Notes: generated by a model from the sequence alone, not told the origin. A DNA stretch of 60,117 bases from Thermoanaerobaculia bacterium (GCA_028066595.1 JALCBJ010000007.1:75319-135435); one strand, 5' to 3'; positions 1 to 14,400 are shown, numbered from the stretch's first letter. Made by a program: numbers and translations.

Positions 1-2387
1 CCTGCGTGGAGACCACCGCGGCGATCGTCAATGCGGCGCCGGTGGTGGACGCCGGGCTCGATCTCGGAGGTCGGGCCGGGGAGCCTATGGCCCTCAGCGG
101 TGCTTCGTTCACCGACGCCGGCCTCGATGACGTGCACACCGCGACGGTCGATTGGGGCGATGGCTCGGTCGTCGAGTCCGCCTTGGTGACCCAGGTGGCT
201 GGTGGTGGTGACTTGGATGCCTCCCATGTCTATGGCGAAGGCGGCACTTTCACCGCGACCGTCTGTGTCGCGGACGGCGTGGACACGACATGTGCCGACC
301 TGACAGTGACACTCGAGAACTCCGCGCCCAGGCTCGGCATGGTCGACTTCACGGAGTGGACCGCGGAGACGTTCTCCCACTTGACTACAACAAGCACGTC
401 GCCACCGGTCTGGCAATCCGTGCCGGACGGTTCGCGGGTCGAGCAGGTGGTGAACAACTACCCGGGCGTTTTCTACAGCGATCACGGTGGGCTCGGGCTG
501 CGCTGGCGCGGTCGGATGCGCATGACGGACGACGATTCGGTGGGGTTCGTGGTCGGTTTCGAACCGGGTGATGCGACCGACAACCAGGCGGATTTCCTGT
601 TGATCACGTGGAAAGAAACCACCGTCGGCAGCCTGTCGTGGCTGAAGGGACTGCGCCTCTACCGTGTGCGCGGAGTGCCTTCCAACCTGCAGGATGTCGA
701 CAGTGCGCCCGAGGCCGAGCTCCTGGCATTGGGCAGTGTGTACGGCGACACCGGCTACGGCCAGAACCGCGACTACGTGATGGAAGTGGAAGTCACCGAG
801 CTGCGGGCTCGCCTGTGGATCGACGGCGTGCTCGAGCTCGATGTCGCCGCGGATCCCGCGGATCCCTTCGCTGGCGGTCGTTTCGGCCTCTACAGCTACG
901 CCCAGGACAGTGTCCTCTTCCGAGAGTTCGCCCGGTTGCCTCTGTTGGATCAAACCGCCGGTACGGTATCGGCGCCGACCATCGAGATGGTCGATCTGAC
1001 GACCTTCACAGGTGAGCACCTGCCCTCGAGCTCGACTCTCGGCACCTGCGTATGGAATGTCGCCGGCCCTGCCAGCGTGCGCCAGGACGCCAACTGCAAG
1101 CCAGGGGTCTTCTACAGCGCCGAAGACGTGGCTGCCGCGAGGATCAGCGGAGTCATGACCCTGCTCGGCGACGACGACGCGGCCGGCTTCATCTTCGGCT
1201 ACCAACCCCAGGCGTCGGCCGGGCCGGACGACCGCTACCTACTCGCCATGTGGCGTGGCAGCGGCGATACCGGACTCAAGCTCTTCCGTCCGCTGGTGAC
1301 CGCTTCGCCCGTTTCAGAGCCGCCCCTCGCCACCGCTCTGACCCTCGGCTCCACGGCCTGGTCTGCCAATGTCGACTATCACGTCACTACGGAGGTCCGA
1401 CCGGACCGAATGCGCCTCTGGGTCGATGGCGTGCTCGAGTTCGATGTCGACGCTGGCAGCGAGACGTTCGAGCCGGGACGGTGGGGCTTCTACAACAGCG
1501 CCCAGGCCGGTGTGCGCTGGCGCACCTATGACGTCTCCGCGGAGCTTGCGGTGACCGGTGGCACTTCGCCGACCGTGGCGCTGGCTATGGGCGACGCCGA
1601 CGTGCTCGACACTCACACCGCCACCGTGGACTGGGGGGACGGTAGCGGGCCGGAGCCCGGATGGGTCGGCGAAACCGGCGGCGTCGGGGTGATCACCCTC
1701 GATCCGCACGTGTTCAGCTCCGATGGCGTCGTGGTACCCGAAGTCTGCGTCGAGGATGACAAGGGCGGGACCACCTGCTTGGAGGTGCCGGTGAACGTCA
1801 CCGGATCCGGCAGCAGCGGCAGCAGCACCCAGGCTGCGCCCGCGGGGGAGACCGAGGTCCCTCCCGCAGAGCAGCCCGCGAAGGAAGAGGACGGGCCGGT
1901 CCTTGAGCTGTTTCTCACCGCCTCGCTGGGCGATTTCGACGGCGATGGCCTGGCCTCGAGAGGCGAGTCCGTGGACTTCACCCTGACCGTCGTCAATGCG
2001 GGAGACGAGGCCGCAAGATCGGTGTCGGCGATCAGTCCGCTGGCAGCGGCCGTGGCCCTGGAGACCGGCAGCCCGCTGGCCGATCGCGGGGCTGTGACGG
2101 TCGAGGGAGATGCCATCGTCTTCGAGCCCGGCGACCTGCTGCCGGGGGAGAGCGCGACCCTCACCTATCGGGTGACACTGGTCGATCCACCGCTCCTCGG
2201 TGACCTGATCCATCGGGCGGTGGCCAGCGCCGTGGGACTAGGCGTGACTCTCTCCGACGATCCGGCGACCCCCGCGGACGGAGATGCCACCCGCTTGCCC
2301 GTGGCCAACTCGGCGAGCTCCGACCTGCGCGGCACTGCCGACTCCCGTCGTCTACCGGGAGTCGGTGACTCCGGGAGCCGCAGCTAG
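1..2387 (+). CDS. Secreted PKD / thrombospondin-C-like / DUF11-like protein, 5' truncated
   Basis: The frame is open from the first bases, so the true N-terminus and any signal peptide lie outside the window; the GTG at base 6 is not a credible start. About 794 residues are visible. In order they hold a PKD-type Ig domain (ATVDWGDGS, residues 46-54), two jelly-roll domains of about 180 residues resembling the thrombospondin C-terminal fold (each with a PGVFYS motif and an FLLITWK or YLLAMWR strand), a second PKD repeat (ATVDWGDGSG), a Gly/Ser then Pro/Glu-rich linker, and a DUF11/CARDB-like domain with a DFDGDGLASRGE Asp-rich loop. No membrane or sortase anchor is visible at the end. An extracellular adhesive or structural role is inferred from domains only. 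It ends 85 bp before the RHS gene on the same strand, so the two may be cotranscribed. Confidence 0.8.
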   Translation, partial: CVETTAAIVNAAPVVDAGLDLGGRAGEPMALSGASFTDAGLDDVHTATVDWGDGSVVESALVTQVAGGGDLDASHVYGEGGTFTATVCVADGVDTTCADLTVTLENSAPRLGMVDFTEWTAETFSHLTTTSTSPPVWQSVPDGSRVEQVVNNYPGVFYSDHGGLGLRWRGRMRMTDDDSVGFVVGFEPGDATDNQADFLLITWKETTVGSLSWLKGLRLYRVRGVPSNLQDVDSAPEAELLALGSVYGDTGYGQNRDYVMEVEVTELRARLWIDGVLELDVAADPADPFAGGRFGLYSYAQDSVLFREFARLPLLDQTAGTVSAPTIEMVDLTTFTGEHLPSSSTLGTCVWNVAGPASVRQDANCKPGVFYSAEDVAAARISGVMTLLGDDDAAGFIFGYQPQASAGPDDRYLLAMWRGSGDTGLKLFRPLVTASPVSEPPLATALTLGSTAWSANVDYHVTTEVRPDRMRLWVDGVLEFDVDAGSETFEPGRWGFYNSAQAGVRWRTYDVSAELAVTGGTSPTVALAMGDADVLDTHTATVDWGDGSGPEPGWVGETGGVGVITLDPHVFSSDGVVVPEVCVEDDKGGTTCLEVPVNVTGSGSSGSSTQAAPAGETEVPPAEQPAKEEDGPVLELFLTASLGDFDGDGLASRGESVDFTLTVVNAGDEAARSVSAISPLAAAVALETGSPLADRGAVTVEGDAIVFEPGDLLPGESATLTYRVTLVDPPLLGDLIHRAVASAVGLGVTLSDDPATPADGDATRLPVANSASSDLRGTADSRRLPGVGDSGSRS

Positions 2388-2472
2388 AAGAGATGTCATG
2401 GACCGCGATCTCGAGGATCGGGTCGATAGAGATAACGCCGCCCAAGGGCGGCGACTGAAGGGAATGCTGATC

Positions 2473-5400
2473 ATGATTCGGGAATATCTGTTGCTCTTGA
2501 CTGCCACCTTGTCGCTCGTCCCAGGTGCCGTGCCGGCGCTCGCACAGCCGGGGTTCTCGGGCCTCGAGCCGGCAGCAGACGCGCTTCTGGGCGCGGGTGA
2601 GGGCACCCTGACCGGCACGGTCACCGGCGCCGACTCACTTACCATCGACGGCAGCGCGGTCCCCCTCGACGCCGGTGGAGGGTTTAGCTACGCCTTTGAC
2701 CTCGAGGAAGGTCAGCAGGTCCTGCAACTGGTCGCCGAGGGCGTGGATGGGCAGACCGCCCTCCTCCACGCCCTCACTGTCGACACCCTCGCCCCCGCGC
2801 TCTCCGTCACCGCGCCCTCGGCGCCGGTGGTAGCCGCATCGCCCCTCACCGTCGCCGGCTCCGTTCAGGAGGCCCACCTGGCTTCGATCACCGTCGCGGG
2901 CGTTGTTGCGACCGTGCAGGCCAGCGCCTGGTCGGCCCAAGTGGACCTGGCCGAGGGCCCCCAGACCCTCACCGTGCGCGCCGAAGACACCCTCGGACAT
3001 GTCTCGATCCTCCAGGTCCCCCTCGTGCTCGACTCCGAGCCCCCTACGATCACCGTCACCGAGAACGGCGCGCCCTTCGCCGGTGGCCTCTTCGCCCGCC
3101 CCGTCACGCCGGTCATCTCGTTCTCCGACGCCACCGAGCTGATCCCCGAGAACCGACTCGACGGCAACCTCTACGTCTCCGGCACTCCGATCACCGCCGA
3201 GGGACCCCATACCCTCGTCGCCACCGCCACCGACGCCGCCGGCTGGACCACCGCGGTGACATTCGACTTCGAGCTCGACTTGACGCCGCCGACCCTCGGT
3301 GCGGTGACGCCAGGCTCCGGCACAATCCTGGCCGCCTCCGAGGTGATGCTCACCCTGGACGCCCCCGGAGCCACCCTGGCCAGGGTCGGCAGCGTCTCGG
3401 TCTCCGGATCGAGCCCCTTCTCCCTCGGACCCGTGCCCCTTGTCGAGGGCGTGAACGACTTGCTCGTCGAGGTCTTCGATGCCGCCGGCCACCGGGCCCA
3501 GCGCACCCACCGCCTGAGCCGCGACACCACCGCCCCAGAGCTCCAGATCGGCACGCCGTCGGACGGGGACGTGGTCTCGTCCTCGCTTGTGCGCGTCGCC
3601 GGCACGGCCTCGGACGCCCGGCTCCTCGAGGTCCTCGTCGGCGGTCAGCCGGCGAATCTCCTCGGCACCACCTTCGAGGCTCTGGATGTGCCCTTGATGG
3701 ACGGCGCCAACGTGATCGAGGTCCTCGCCACCGACTCGGTGGGCAACCAGACCTCGCGCCAGGTCACGGTCACCCTCGACCAGGCCGCACCCACCTTCAC
3801 CGTCACCGCCAACGGCGCGCCCTTGGTGAGCGGATCGACCTTCGCTGAGGACGTGACCCTCGCCGTCACCCTGGACGATCCGACTTCGACCCTCGAGGCC
3901 ACCCTCGACGGCGCGCCATTCACCCCACCCGCTACGGTCAGCACCGACGGCGAGCACGAGCTCTCGGTCACCGTGCGCGACGTCGCGGACCTCGCTGCCT
4001 CCGCCCTCTATGTCTTCACCCTCGACCGCCAGCGACCGGCCTTCGGTGAGGTCGCGCCGACGGATGCGAGCGTGCAGGCAGCCGCCGAAGTGATTCTGAC
4101 CGGTACGGTCACCGGCGCGGTGCTGCTCACCGTCGACGGGCAGCCGGCCAACCTCTTCGGTACGGATTTCTCGGCCGGCCCTTTCTCCCTCGCAGATGGC
4201 GAGCGGACCTTCACTCTTCTGGCGAGGGGCGCCAACGGCCTCGAGACCAGCCACCAGCACCGCATCGTGCGCGACACCGCGGCGCCGCCGATCGTCGTCT
4301 CTTCGCCTGCCGAGGGTGCTCTCACCGCGGCGCAGACCGTCGACGTCTCGGGCACCTGGAGCGAGCCCCACCCGCTGCGGGTGAGCGTGGGCGGGGTCGA
4401 GGCCATGCTCTCCGGCACCACCTTCCTGGCTCGCAGGGTCGCGCTCTCGGAAGGCGTCAACAGCCTTGAGGTGGTCGGCGAAGACGTGGCCGGCAACCAG
4501 GCCGAGTTGATCCGTCAGGTGATCTTGGATACCGAAGCGCCGGAGTTGGTGGTGAGCGATCCGGCCACGGATACCCAGACCCCGGAGTCGAGCTACTTGG
4601 TGCGCGGCACCGCGTCGGATCCGCATCTCGACCGGGTGGAGGTGGACGGCCGCCTGGCGAGCCTGGGAGGGGATGGAGCGTGGTCGGTGACGGTGCCGCT
4701 CGAAGAAGGCGCCAACGACCTGGTGGCCAGCGCCTTCGATGCGCTGGGGCATCGCACCGACGTGTCGCTAACACTGTTTCGGGACAGCCAGGCGCCATCG
4801 GTGCAGATCACCGTCCCCGAGGAGGAGGTGTCGATCAATGCTAGCGAGCTCGAAGTACGCGGCGCGGTCGATAACGAGCCGGGGGTGTCTGTGAAGGTGA
4901 ACGGCCTGGCGGCCTTCGTGGACCAGGGCACCTGGTCGGTGACAGTGCCCCTGGCGCCTGGGGAGAACGTGCTCACCGCGCGCGCCGCGGACGCCCAGGG
5001 CAATGAGGGCGTGCACACGCTCGTGGTGACCCGGGACGAAACTGCGCCGCGCTTCGTGGCCGAGGAGCCCGCCGCGGGCGCCCTCGCCCTGCCCCTGGGC
5101 ACGGTCTTCCGCTTCGATTTCACCGAGCCCCTGGCTGTGCCCGAGAGCGGCGCCCTGAGCCTGGTGGCCGCGGGCCAGCCGGTGGCCTTCGAGGCGGCGG
5201 TATCCGGACTCAGCCTGGTCGTGACGCCGACAGCGCTTCTGCCCCCGGGCGCACCTGTCGTGCTCACGCTCACCGCCGGCCTCACCGACGAGGCGGGCAA
5301 TGCCCTCGAGAGCGTGCCGGAGCCCTTCGCGTGGACCACCTCGGACACCTCGGCGCCCGCGGCCCCGAGTGTCGATCCCTTGCCGCCGTCTCATCTCTGT

Positions 5401-8400
5401 GCGCCGTCGGTGACCCTGCTCGGCACCACCGAGCCCGCAGCCATCATCGAGGTCAGCGGCGGCGCGGCGATCGCAAGGGCGCGGGCCGAGGAGGACGGCT
5501 CCTTCGTGCTCGTCTCCGACCTGCGTCCGGACCGGCTCAACCGCCTCGAGCTCACCGCACTTGACAGCGAAGGCGACCGCTCGCCAGCCACCGTACTCGA
5601 GGTAGTGCAGGACTGCCGCGGACCCGGAGTGCAGGACGCATCGCTTTCGGGCGACACCCTCACTCTTCTCTTCGACGAGGTCGTCGAGCCCACGTCGCTC
5701 GCCGGCGCCGTCCAGCTCACCGACGGCGGGGGAGCCGTGGGTCTCAGCGAGGTCACCGATGGCGCTGCTGCCACTCTGACCCTGACACGAACCCTGACAG
5801 GCGCCGCCGTGCTCGAGGTCAAGACCTCCGTGCGCGACCTGGCGGGCAACGCCCTCCTCTTCCCCTACGTCGAGGTGTTCGGCCAGGCCGCCGGTGACAG
5901 TTTCTTCTCGGGCACCGTGCTCGACGCCTCGACCGGCCGGCCTCTCGAGGGCGCCTGGGTGCGGGTGACCGCCACCGGCGGCCAGGTCCTGGCCGAGCCC
6001 GTGCCGCAGCAGACCACCGCCGCCGATGGCCGGGTGCTCCTCACCCTGCCCGCCGGTACCCATGACGTGACCTTCGCCCGCGAGGGCTACGCGCCCGTCT
6101 TCCGCACCCTCACCACCCAGGCTGGCGAGGGCACCCAGGTCTTCGATCCACGCCTGCAGCCGGCTTCCACGGCCACCACCGTCGGTGCCACTGGCGGCGA
6201 GGTCGAGGATGCCACCCGCACAGACGGCGCCCGACTCGAGATCCCGGCCGGCGTCCTCGCCGGGCCGACCTCCCTCGCCATCACCACCCTGGACGAGCAG
6301 GCCCTGCCTGCGCTCTTACCGTACGGCTGGTCACCCCGCGGCGGCGCCTGGCTCGACTCTGCGGGCGAGTTGCTCGCCCCGGCGGTCCTACGCCTGCCGG
6401 TCACCTCCCCCGACGGCACCGTGCTCGACGTGGTGCAGCTCGACCTCGCGACCCTGCAATGGACCGTGGTGGCACAGCCGGCTGCCTCTGAGGGCATGGT
6501 GAGCCTCGGCATCCCAGCCCAAGACGCTGGCGTCTCCGCTTGGGTGGTGGTCGAAGCCGACAGGGGCGTCACGGCGCCGCCCGCGGCGGTCTTCGACCAG
6601 GTGCTCGGCTCGGCCCCGGCCCCGGCCGCCGGAGTGGTCGACTCGGCGTCGATCACCTTCGACCCCAGCACCGTGCTGGCCACCCAGCGTTCGCGGGCGA
6701 GGGTCGAATACACCCTGGACGCCGACGCGCCGTCGGGCGTGCCGCTGACCCTGTGGATCGAGGAGCGGCTGACGCTCCTGGGCGGCGCCGAGCATGTGTC
6801 CGCTCCTTATCCGGCGGATCTGATCCTCTACCGAGATCCCGCGGAGGAACCGGCCTCGCATTTCTGGCTCGAGCCGTCGGAAGCGGCGCGCCAGGAGCCG
6901 GTGGACGTGGGCTCGGAGGTGGTGACCGTGCGCGCCTACGGCGACGAGACTGTGCGCGGCGACGTGCTCGGGCCGGACGGGGGCAGCGTCTCGAACCTCG
7001 AGGGTGACCGCGTCGAGCTGCCGGCGGGAGCTCTGACCGAGCCGGCGGCCGTGATCCTCCAGCGGCGAGCAGTGAGCGATCTGCCGCTGCCGGCGCCGCG
7101 AGGCGGCACCCTCGACGGCGTGATCGACCTCGACCTCGGACCGGCGACGCTCAATGTGCCCGCCAGCCTGGTCTTCGCTCTCGACCCGGCGCCTGGAGCG
7201 GGTACCGAGGGTCTGCTGCTGGAGGTCCTGCAGCTCGAGGGTAGCTGGCGCTACCGGGCGGTGGCGGCGCTCGAGCCGTCTACCGAGGGCTGGTCGACCG
7301 GAGTGATCGACCCTGCCGACCTACCGTGGCCGGGTCTGCGCGAGAGCGGTCTCTACGCGATCGTGCGCCTCACGGCCCCCCACGGCTACCTGCGCGGCGA
7401 GGTGGTGGACAGCGGCGGCGCGCCCGCCGAGGGCATCGTGGTGGACAGCCCCGATGTCGATTGGCTGGCGATCACCGCCGTCACGGGCTCGTATGTGCTG
7501 CCCCTGCCCCAGGACGGCGCCAGCCACGAGGTGCGCTTCGAGGACCCGGCGACCGGCGACGGTATCCTGGTGACGGTGCCGGTGGACGGCGCGCGGATCG
7601 ACCTCGATCCGGCGCTCCAGGCCGTGGGTCCCTACGTGCTCGAGATCACCCCGGCGGACGGCGCCACCGAGGTGCCTCTCGGTCAGGAGCCGACCGTGCG
7701 CTTCTCCGAGCCCGTGGTGCGTTCGAGTCTGGAGGGCGAGGTGCAGCTGCTGCTGGCCGGCGAGCCGGTGGAGATCGACCTCCACCACCAAAGCGATCTG
7801 GTGCGCCTGGTGCCCAGGGCCAGCCTGCTGCCGGATACGGACTACCAGATCCGCGCCGGATCCGGCGTGCTCGACCTCGCCGGTCACAGTCTGGCGGGCG
7901 CGCTGATGACTAGCTTCCGCACCCAGGAAGATCCGACTGCGAGCTCCGGGAACCTCGACCCCGCCCGGGTGCGCCTGCGCGCCCCAGGCGTGGACGGTCA
8001 GGCGACAGTGATCGGCCTCGCGGGCGCCGTGCCGGGCACGTCCCTGGTCTACGTCGAGAACCTGACGAGCTTCACCTCGACCGTGTCGGTGACCGCGGCG
8101 CAGGACGGTAGTTTCACGATCCTGGTGCCTGCCAGCGTGGGCGATCGCCTGCTCCTACATGTGGTGATCGAGGGCGGCTCGGAAGACCTGATGGTTCTCG
8201 GCCCGTTCCTCTCGGAAGACGAGAAGTCGGCGCTCGTGGGCCCCGAGGGCGCCCGTTTCACCAGCGCCGACGGACTGACCGTGCTCGTCGATGAGGGCAC
8301 CTTCGAGGCGCCCACGTGGGTGCGCCTCGAGCCCCGTGTGATCGCCGACGGGCCGCTCGCCAGCGCGCCGGAGTTCGAGGCCCTGATCGACTTCGATATC

Positions 8401-11400
8401 GACTTCGGCGGCGCCGAGGCCCAGAAGCCGCTAAAGGTCCGCCTGCCGGTGGCCTCGGGCCAGCCCACGGTTGGCGACTACCAGCTCCACCGCTTCGTCG
8501 AGGTCCTGGGCCAGAGGGGCTTCATGCTCCACGCCTTCCTGCGCCTCGAGGACGGTCACCTCACCGACGAGCCGGAGAAAGCCCACAAAGCAGCGGTCTC
8601 CCGGCCGCCCACGATCGAATCGTCGGTCTATCCCCCGCCACCACGCCAGCGCGCCTGGCCTTACGAGCAAGCGAAGGACCTTGCCGAGGCGCCGAACAGG
8701 GTCTTCAGCGTGCCCGACGCCTGGGAGAAGAGTGCGGGGCCGCTGCCGCTGTCCGCTCCGATCCACTCCCCCGAGAAGTCCGGCGACGCGCCGCCCACCA
8801 GTCCGAATGAGCTGACGGTCGGCCTTGGCCAGCCTGGCCACTACCGGGCGGTGCGTGCCCAGATCGATCTCGCCTACCTGGCCTACCCGGCGATCCGCCC
8901 GGACCTGGCAGCCTGGAACGCGGCCTTCGAGCCGCCGATGATCTCGTGGCTGCCCCAGGGCGTCTGGGAGCGTGGCCCGCGCTACCTGCTCCTGCCCACC
9001 CCACGAGCGGCCTCCGCCTCGAGCACCGCCCAGGCCAAGTCGGCCAAGTCGGGCACCGACGCCCAGGTCACCGTCGCCGACACGGCCACCGGCTTCATCC
9101 TCTTCGAGGAGACCCGCGCGGCACCCGAAGAGTTGCTAGACATCGCGGGTATCGACGACTATCCCGACTCCACCCAGCCCACCTTGGTGGCGGCCGGTCC
9201 GTTCCTGGTGCGCAACGTGCAGACCGGCTTCGAGGGGACCCGCGAGGTCGCTCAGGGCATCCAGGCGACGGTGAACGGTGCCTCCATCACCATCACCGGC
9301 GAGGCCGGCGCCGCCGACCCAGACGTTGGAGCGGTGCTCTGGGACTACCAGGCCGGCCAGCGGCTCGCGGCTGCAACGACCGCGGCCACGGGCGCTTTCG
9401 CCCTCGAGGCCACCGGCTTCGAAGTCGGCCGGCCCCTGCTCTTGGCCCTCGGCGCGGTGGTTGGGCCGTTCGACGCGCCACACCTGGAGTTCAGTGAGGC
9501 GATCGTCCCTCCTCGGGAGGATCCCGAGGAAGGTCCCGAGGAGGAGGTGCTCGCGCCCGGCATCACCGTGATCGAAGTCGTGGACGGCAATCCGCGCGCC
9601 AGCACCGTGACCGCCAAGGTCTCGGGTGGCGGCGAGCTGGTACGCCTCCACGCCCCCTCGGGCTGGCGTGCCGGCGACTACCGGCTGCGCCTAGGTCCGG
9701 GCCTCGCGGACGCCAAGGGCAACCCCTGGCAAGGCAGCTTCGAGCTCGACTTCCGGGTGGCCCAGTCTTCCTCCGTGGGCACCTACGAGCTGCCCAGGAC
9801 GGCGGACCTGGCCCGCTTCGGTCAGCTCCTCCTGGTCGCCGCCTCGGAACGGGGCCTGCAGATCCTCGACGTCAGCCATCCGCGGGTGCCGCGGCCCTAC
9901 CTCGGCGTCGAGCGTGGCTTCGTGCTCAGTGGAGCGGCGTCGGTGCGCGGAGTCGAGGTCGATGCCCACGGTTTCGTCTACTTCGTGGGCGGCGGCGAGT
10001 CGACCTTTGGTGTGCTGAAAGTCCTCGATCTGCTCGCCCTCGACCCGGCCGCGGTGACCGACGCCGCGAGTGCCGACGCCGCATTCGCCGCCGCCCAACG
10101 CCTCTCGATCCCGATCTCAAACCCGGTCACCACGGGCCACGATCTACTGCCGGAAGGTCTGCCTCGACGCGTGGCGATCGCCAGTCGAGATACTCAGTTT
10201 GACTGGATCGCGGGAGGCGCCGGTCCGGACGGGGTGACGATCACGAAGGGTGGCGAGACCGACGCGCTGCTCGGCGACTTCCGGTGGACCATCACCGGCA
10301 CGGGCACGCCCGGACGACCCGTCACCCTGCGTAACGAGAGCCGTGGCCGCATGGCTCGCGTCATGGTTGAGGCCGACGGCTCCTTCACGCTCCAGGTGGA
10401 CGCGGGCGAGGGCGATCATCTGCGGCTGCTGGCCAACACGATGTCGGTGACCTATGTGAGCATTGACGGCGCCTTCGACTCCAGCCGGCACATCGCCGGC
10501 CTGGCCGCGGTGGATGTGGGAGCGGCCTGGGAGCAGGACGTGGTCAGTCCACATGTCGCCGCCGAACTCGTCCAGTGGATCGCCGGAGCCTCGGCCTCCG
10601 TCCCCGACTGTGATCCCTTCCGCCCCAGCGTCGACCGTACGCCTAAAGACGTGGCCGTCCTGCTCGACGACGACGGGGCGATCAAAGTCGCGACTTTGAT
10701 TCCCGGTTTCGGCGTCCGAATGCTGAACGGCTCCTCCAGCCTGCCTTTCGCCCTCGTCCGGCGCTCGGCGACCGACGCTTGCGCCTCGGTCGCCGAGCAG
10801 GGTGGCCGCGTGTTCCTCGCGGGCATGACTGCGGTGGCCGACTACCCGATGGAGGTCGCCGGCGTCACCGAGAAGCGGGACTACGTGCTAGTCAGCCACC
10901 TCGATGGCTACGTCCTGATCTTCGACGTCACCGACCCGCACAACGTGGATCGAGTCGGCCAGATCCCGATCGGCCCACCGGGCGTCAAGGTGCCGATCTC
11001 GGGTCTCGAGGTCGACCGTCGTTCGCGCCGCATCTACGTCACGGCGTTCGGCAACGGCGTCTATGTGTTGGACTTCGACCGCCTGCACTCGATCGCGCCG
11101 AACCAGCCCGTGCTGCGGCTGGACGCCGACGGGGACGGCGTCGACGACCGGGTGCTCGAGCACATCGAGATCGCGGGCGAGCTGGCCACCAGCATCGCCG
11201 CGGTGCCCGAGCTCGGCTTGGTGTGGGCGGGAGGGCGTGAGCATGGCATCACCGGCTTGCTCCAGTCCGCGCCCGAGATGCACGTGGTCGCCGACGGTCC
11301 GCTACGCCGGCTCCGCGGCGTGGCACCCTTCGGCGTGCCGACCAGCGATTCGGGTGAAGAACCTGGCGTTGTCCGGCTTCTCGCTGCTCTGCCCGGTCTT

Positions 11401-14400
11401 GGGGACTCTGCGTCCTCGGCGGCGAGCCAGGGCGCCACGGTCCGTGTCGACCTGATCAGCACGGTGCCTGAAGGCGAGGAGATCGACGGCGTGGCGACGG
11501 GCAGCTTGCCTGCGGGCACGCCGCCCACCTCCTACCGCGACGACGAGGCCCTCGAGCTGCGACGCCTGGCCGATCGGCCCTACGAGAACGGCTACCGCAC
11601 CTACCTCTCCGAGCCCGTGGTGCTGATCGCCGACCTGCGGGCATCGATCGCCTACCAGAGGAGCGAAGACGAGCTGGACGAGGAGCTGTGCCGACGCTGC
11701 GATCAGCTCGCCGAGGGCGTTTACGCCACGGTGCCGCCGGCGAGCGGGCGCAAGAAAGAGCTGCTCTCCGGCTATCGGTTGCGCGCCCGCTTCGCCGCCG
11801 CCAATCCCGGGCTCACCGACTTCTACCAGGACCTGCCCATCCTGCGCCTCGGCGCCAACCTCGGCAGCGTGCCCTGGGATCTGAGCCCGTCTCCCACCCA
11901 GGAACCGGCCAACAATCCCAGTCTCGGCTTCGGCGAGGTCGCACCGGGTACCCTCCTGCACTCGGGAGAGTACAGCCACTCCGTCACCGACCTCGACATG
12001 CCCGCTCTCGGTATCCCCTTCGTCTTCACCCGGACGTACCGCAACCAGACAGTGGGGGAGGGGCCCCTCGGCCCAGGCTGGGACTTCGTCTACAGGCAGC
12101 GGCTGCGGGAACTGCCGGACGGAGATCTCGACTACTTCGATGGTCGCGGCCGTCGCGAGACGTTTCGGCTGGTCGCGGACGGTGAGGCTGGACGTCGGTA
12201 CCGATCGCCTGCTGGGAACTTCCTTCACCTCGTCCGGACCGCTCAGGGCTTCACGATCTATGACCGTGCAGGCGCGCGACGCCTCTTCGACACCCACGGA
12301 CGCCTGAGGTCTTTTCTCGATACCTCCAAGATCAACGGCGACACCGGCAGCGAGATGGTCTTCGAATACGATTCGCACTCGCGACTCTCGAGTCTGTCAG
12401 TGTCAGGGCGTCGGTTCGCCCTGAGCTACCGGGACGATGGCAGCCTCGAGACCTTGAAGGACGATACCGGAAGAGAGGTCTCCTTCGAATTCGACGGTGA
12501 GGGCCGGTTACAAGCCGTGTATTCCCCGGAGCTGAAGCTGGCGAGTGATAGCAGCATGCTCCGGCTCCGCACGTCCTATACCTACGAGTCTACGGGCAGC
12601 ACCTGGTCGCAGCAGGTTAACCGCCGCGACAACCTGCTGACGATCACGGATCCCAGGCTAGAGACCTGGCTGGAACTGCAGTACCTGGCAGGAGAAGATG
12701 GCAAGGGTCACCGACTGGAACGCCAGAAATGGGGCGGCAGTTTGCTCTTCTTCGAATACCTGCCTGAAGAAGAGAAAGTCGTGGTGCGTGATCGGCGAGA
12801 CAACGAGTTCACCTTCACTCACGATGGATTCGGGCATCTCCTCAACTATCGAAGGCCGGCCACCACGGACAGCGAGGGTGTAACGACTGGCGGCGAGTCG
12901 ACCGCGAAGTGGGAGCTCGGACCCTACGGCAAGACCCACGGCCTGGTGAGCGTCTTCACGACGCCTAGGGGGCAACGTACCAAGATGACCTACGCCAAGG
13001 AAGCACCGAGCGATGCAGAAAGCACAGAGCTCTCGGCCTTGTCGGTTCCAAACCTCGGGCGCGTCGAGATCGAGCCTGCCTCGGTGCCTCCGATGGGCCT
13101 AGCCAGCACCGATCCTCGCTGCTTCGCCGCGGACACCGTCCACAACGGCACGGCTTCGCCAATGACCTGGACCTATTCCGGCCACCATCCAAGGACCCAA
13201 CTACCCGCGGTTGTGACAGGGCCGCGATCCCAGCGACATCATGGCTTCGATGGAGAGTCGGGGACGGATCGCGGTTTCCTGGTCGACTGGTTTACGGAAG
13301 TCACTCGCTCAGACGAGACGACTCAAGAAATCGAGGCCATGTTGGCGCGCGATGAACTGGGTCGGGTCACCGAGGAAATCCGAGCCCGCACCGAAGGTGG
13401 ACCGGTAGTCCGGAAGACCAGCTATTTCGGGGATTCGTCACTTCCCAGCTCGATTCGCGTTCTGCCGGATGCGGATCCGATCGAGACCCGCCTGCACTAC
13501 GACGGTATCGATGTTTCGGACTCCCGCGGTTTCCTCGTCCGGATCGAGGAGCCTATGGGCGGGAGTAGCACCTATGAAGTCAACGCTCTCGGCTGGGTGC
13601 TGCGCGCCTGTCGGGACGTGACAGGTGAGAACCGCTGCACCTCCTACGCCTACGATGAGCTGGGCCAGCTGGTAGAAGAAAAGAACCTGGGACCGAGCGG
13701 CGAGACCGTGCTCGAGACGAACATCGACTATGGCGCCCTGGGGGAAGTGAGGACACTCACAGTCCTCGCAGACGGAGTGGAGATCGTGGAAGAACGTGAC
13801 TATGACGAGAACCTGAACCTCGTCTCGGTCGACCGAACGGGATCCGCGCCGGTGAGCTTCGAGTACGATGAGCGCAATCAACGGATCCGTCAGGTGGAGC
13901 TTGGCGGCTCAGATGAACAGGTCGACACACGCTATTCCTACGATTCCGAGGGGCGCGTAACGCAGATCGTGCAGAAGCTCGAAACCGGACCCGATCGCGT
14001 CTGGTCGACCCGCTATGACGGCTTCGGCCGGCCGTACCTGGAGCTGGGACCGATCGGACACTACCGGCTGACGTCCTACGATGATGGCGGTCATCCCGAG
14101 ACCGTGAGTCATTGCTCGGCCTCCGGAGAGCTTCTCTCTCGCAAGAGCTTTACCTGGGACGAGGCAGGTCGCTTGATCGCCGAGACCGACCTCCTTTTCG
14201 AAGACGACCAGGATCCGGGTCGATCCCTGCGAACGCTGACCGACTATGACGAGCAGGGGCAGGTGACGCGCGTGGTAGACCCCCGCGGTGACGTCACCGT
14301 CTTTACCTATGACGGCGCCCAGCGCCTGATTTCCATGCGGGTGGGAATCAACGCGGAGGATTACCGGGAAGACTACGTGCTCGACGATCGAGGCCGGACG

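Noticed and set aside
2635..4752. Long minus-strand open frame of 705 codons under the RHS stalk
   Set aside because: It is a shadow of the GC-rich plus-strand gene: no family match, no start signals, and composition follows the reverse of the real frame.
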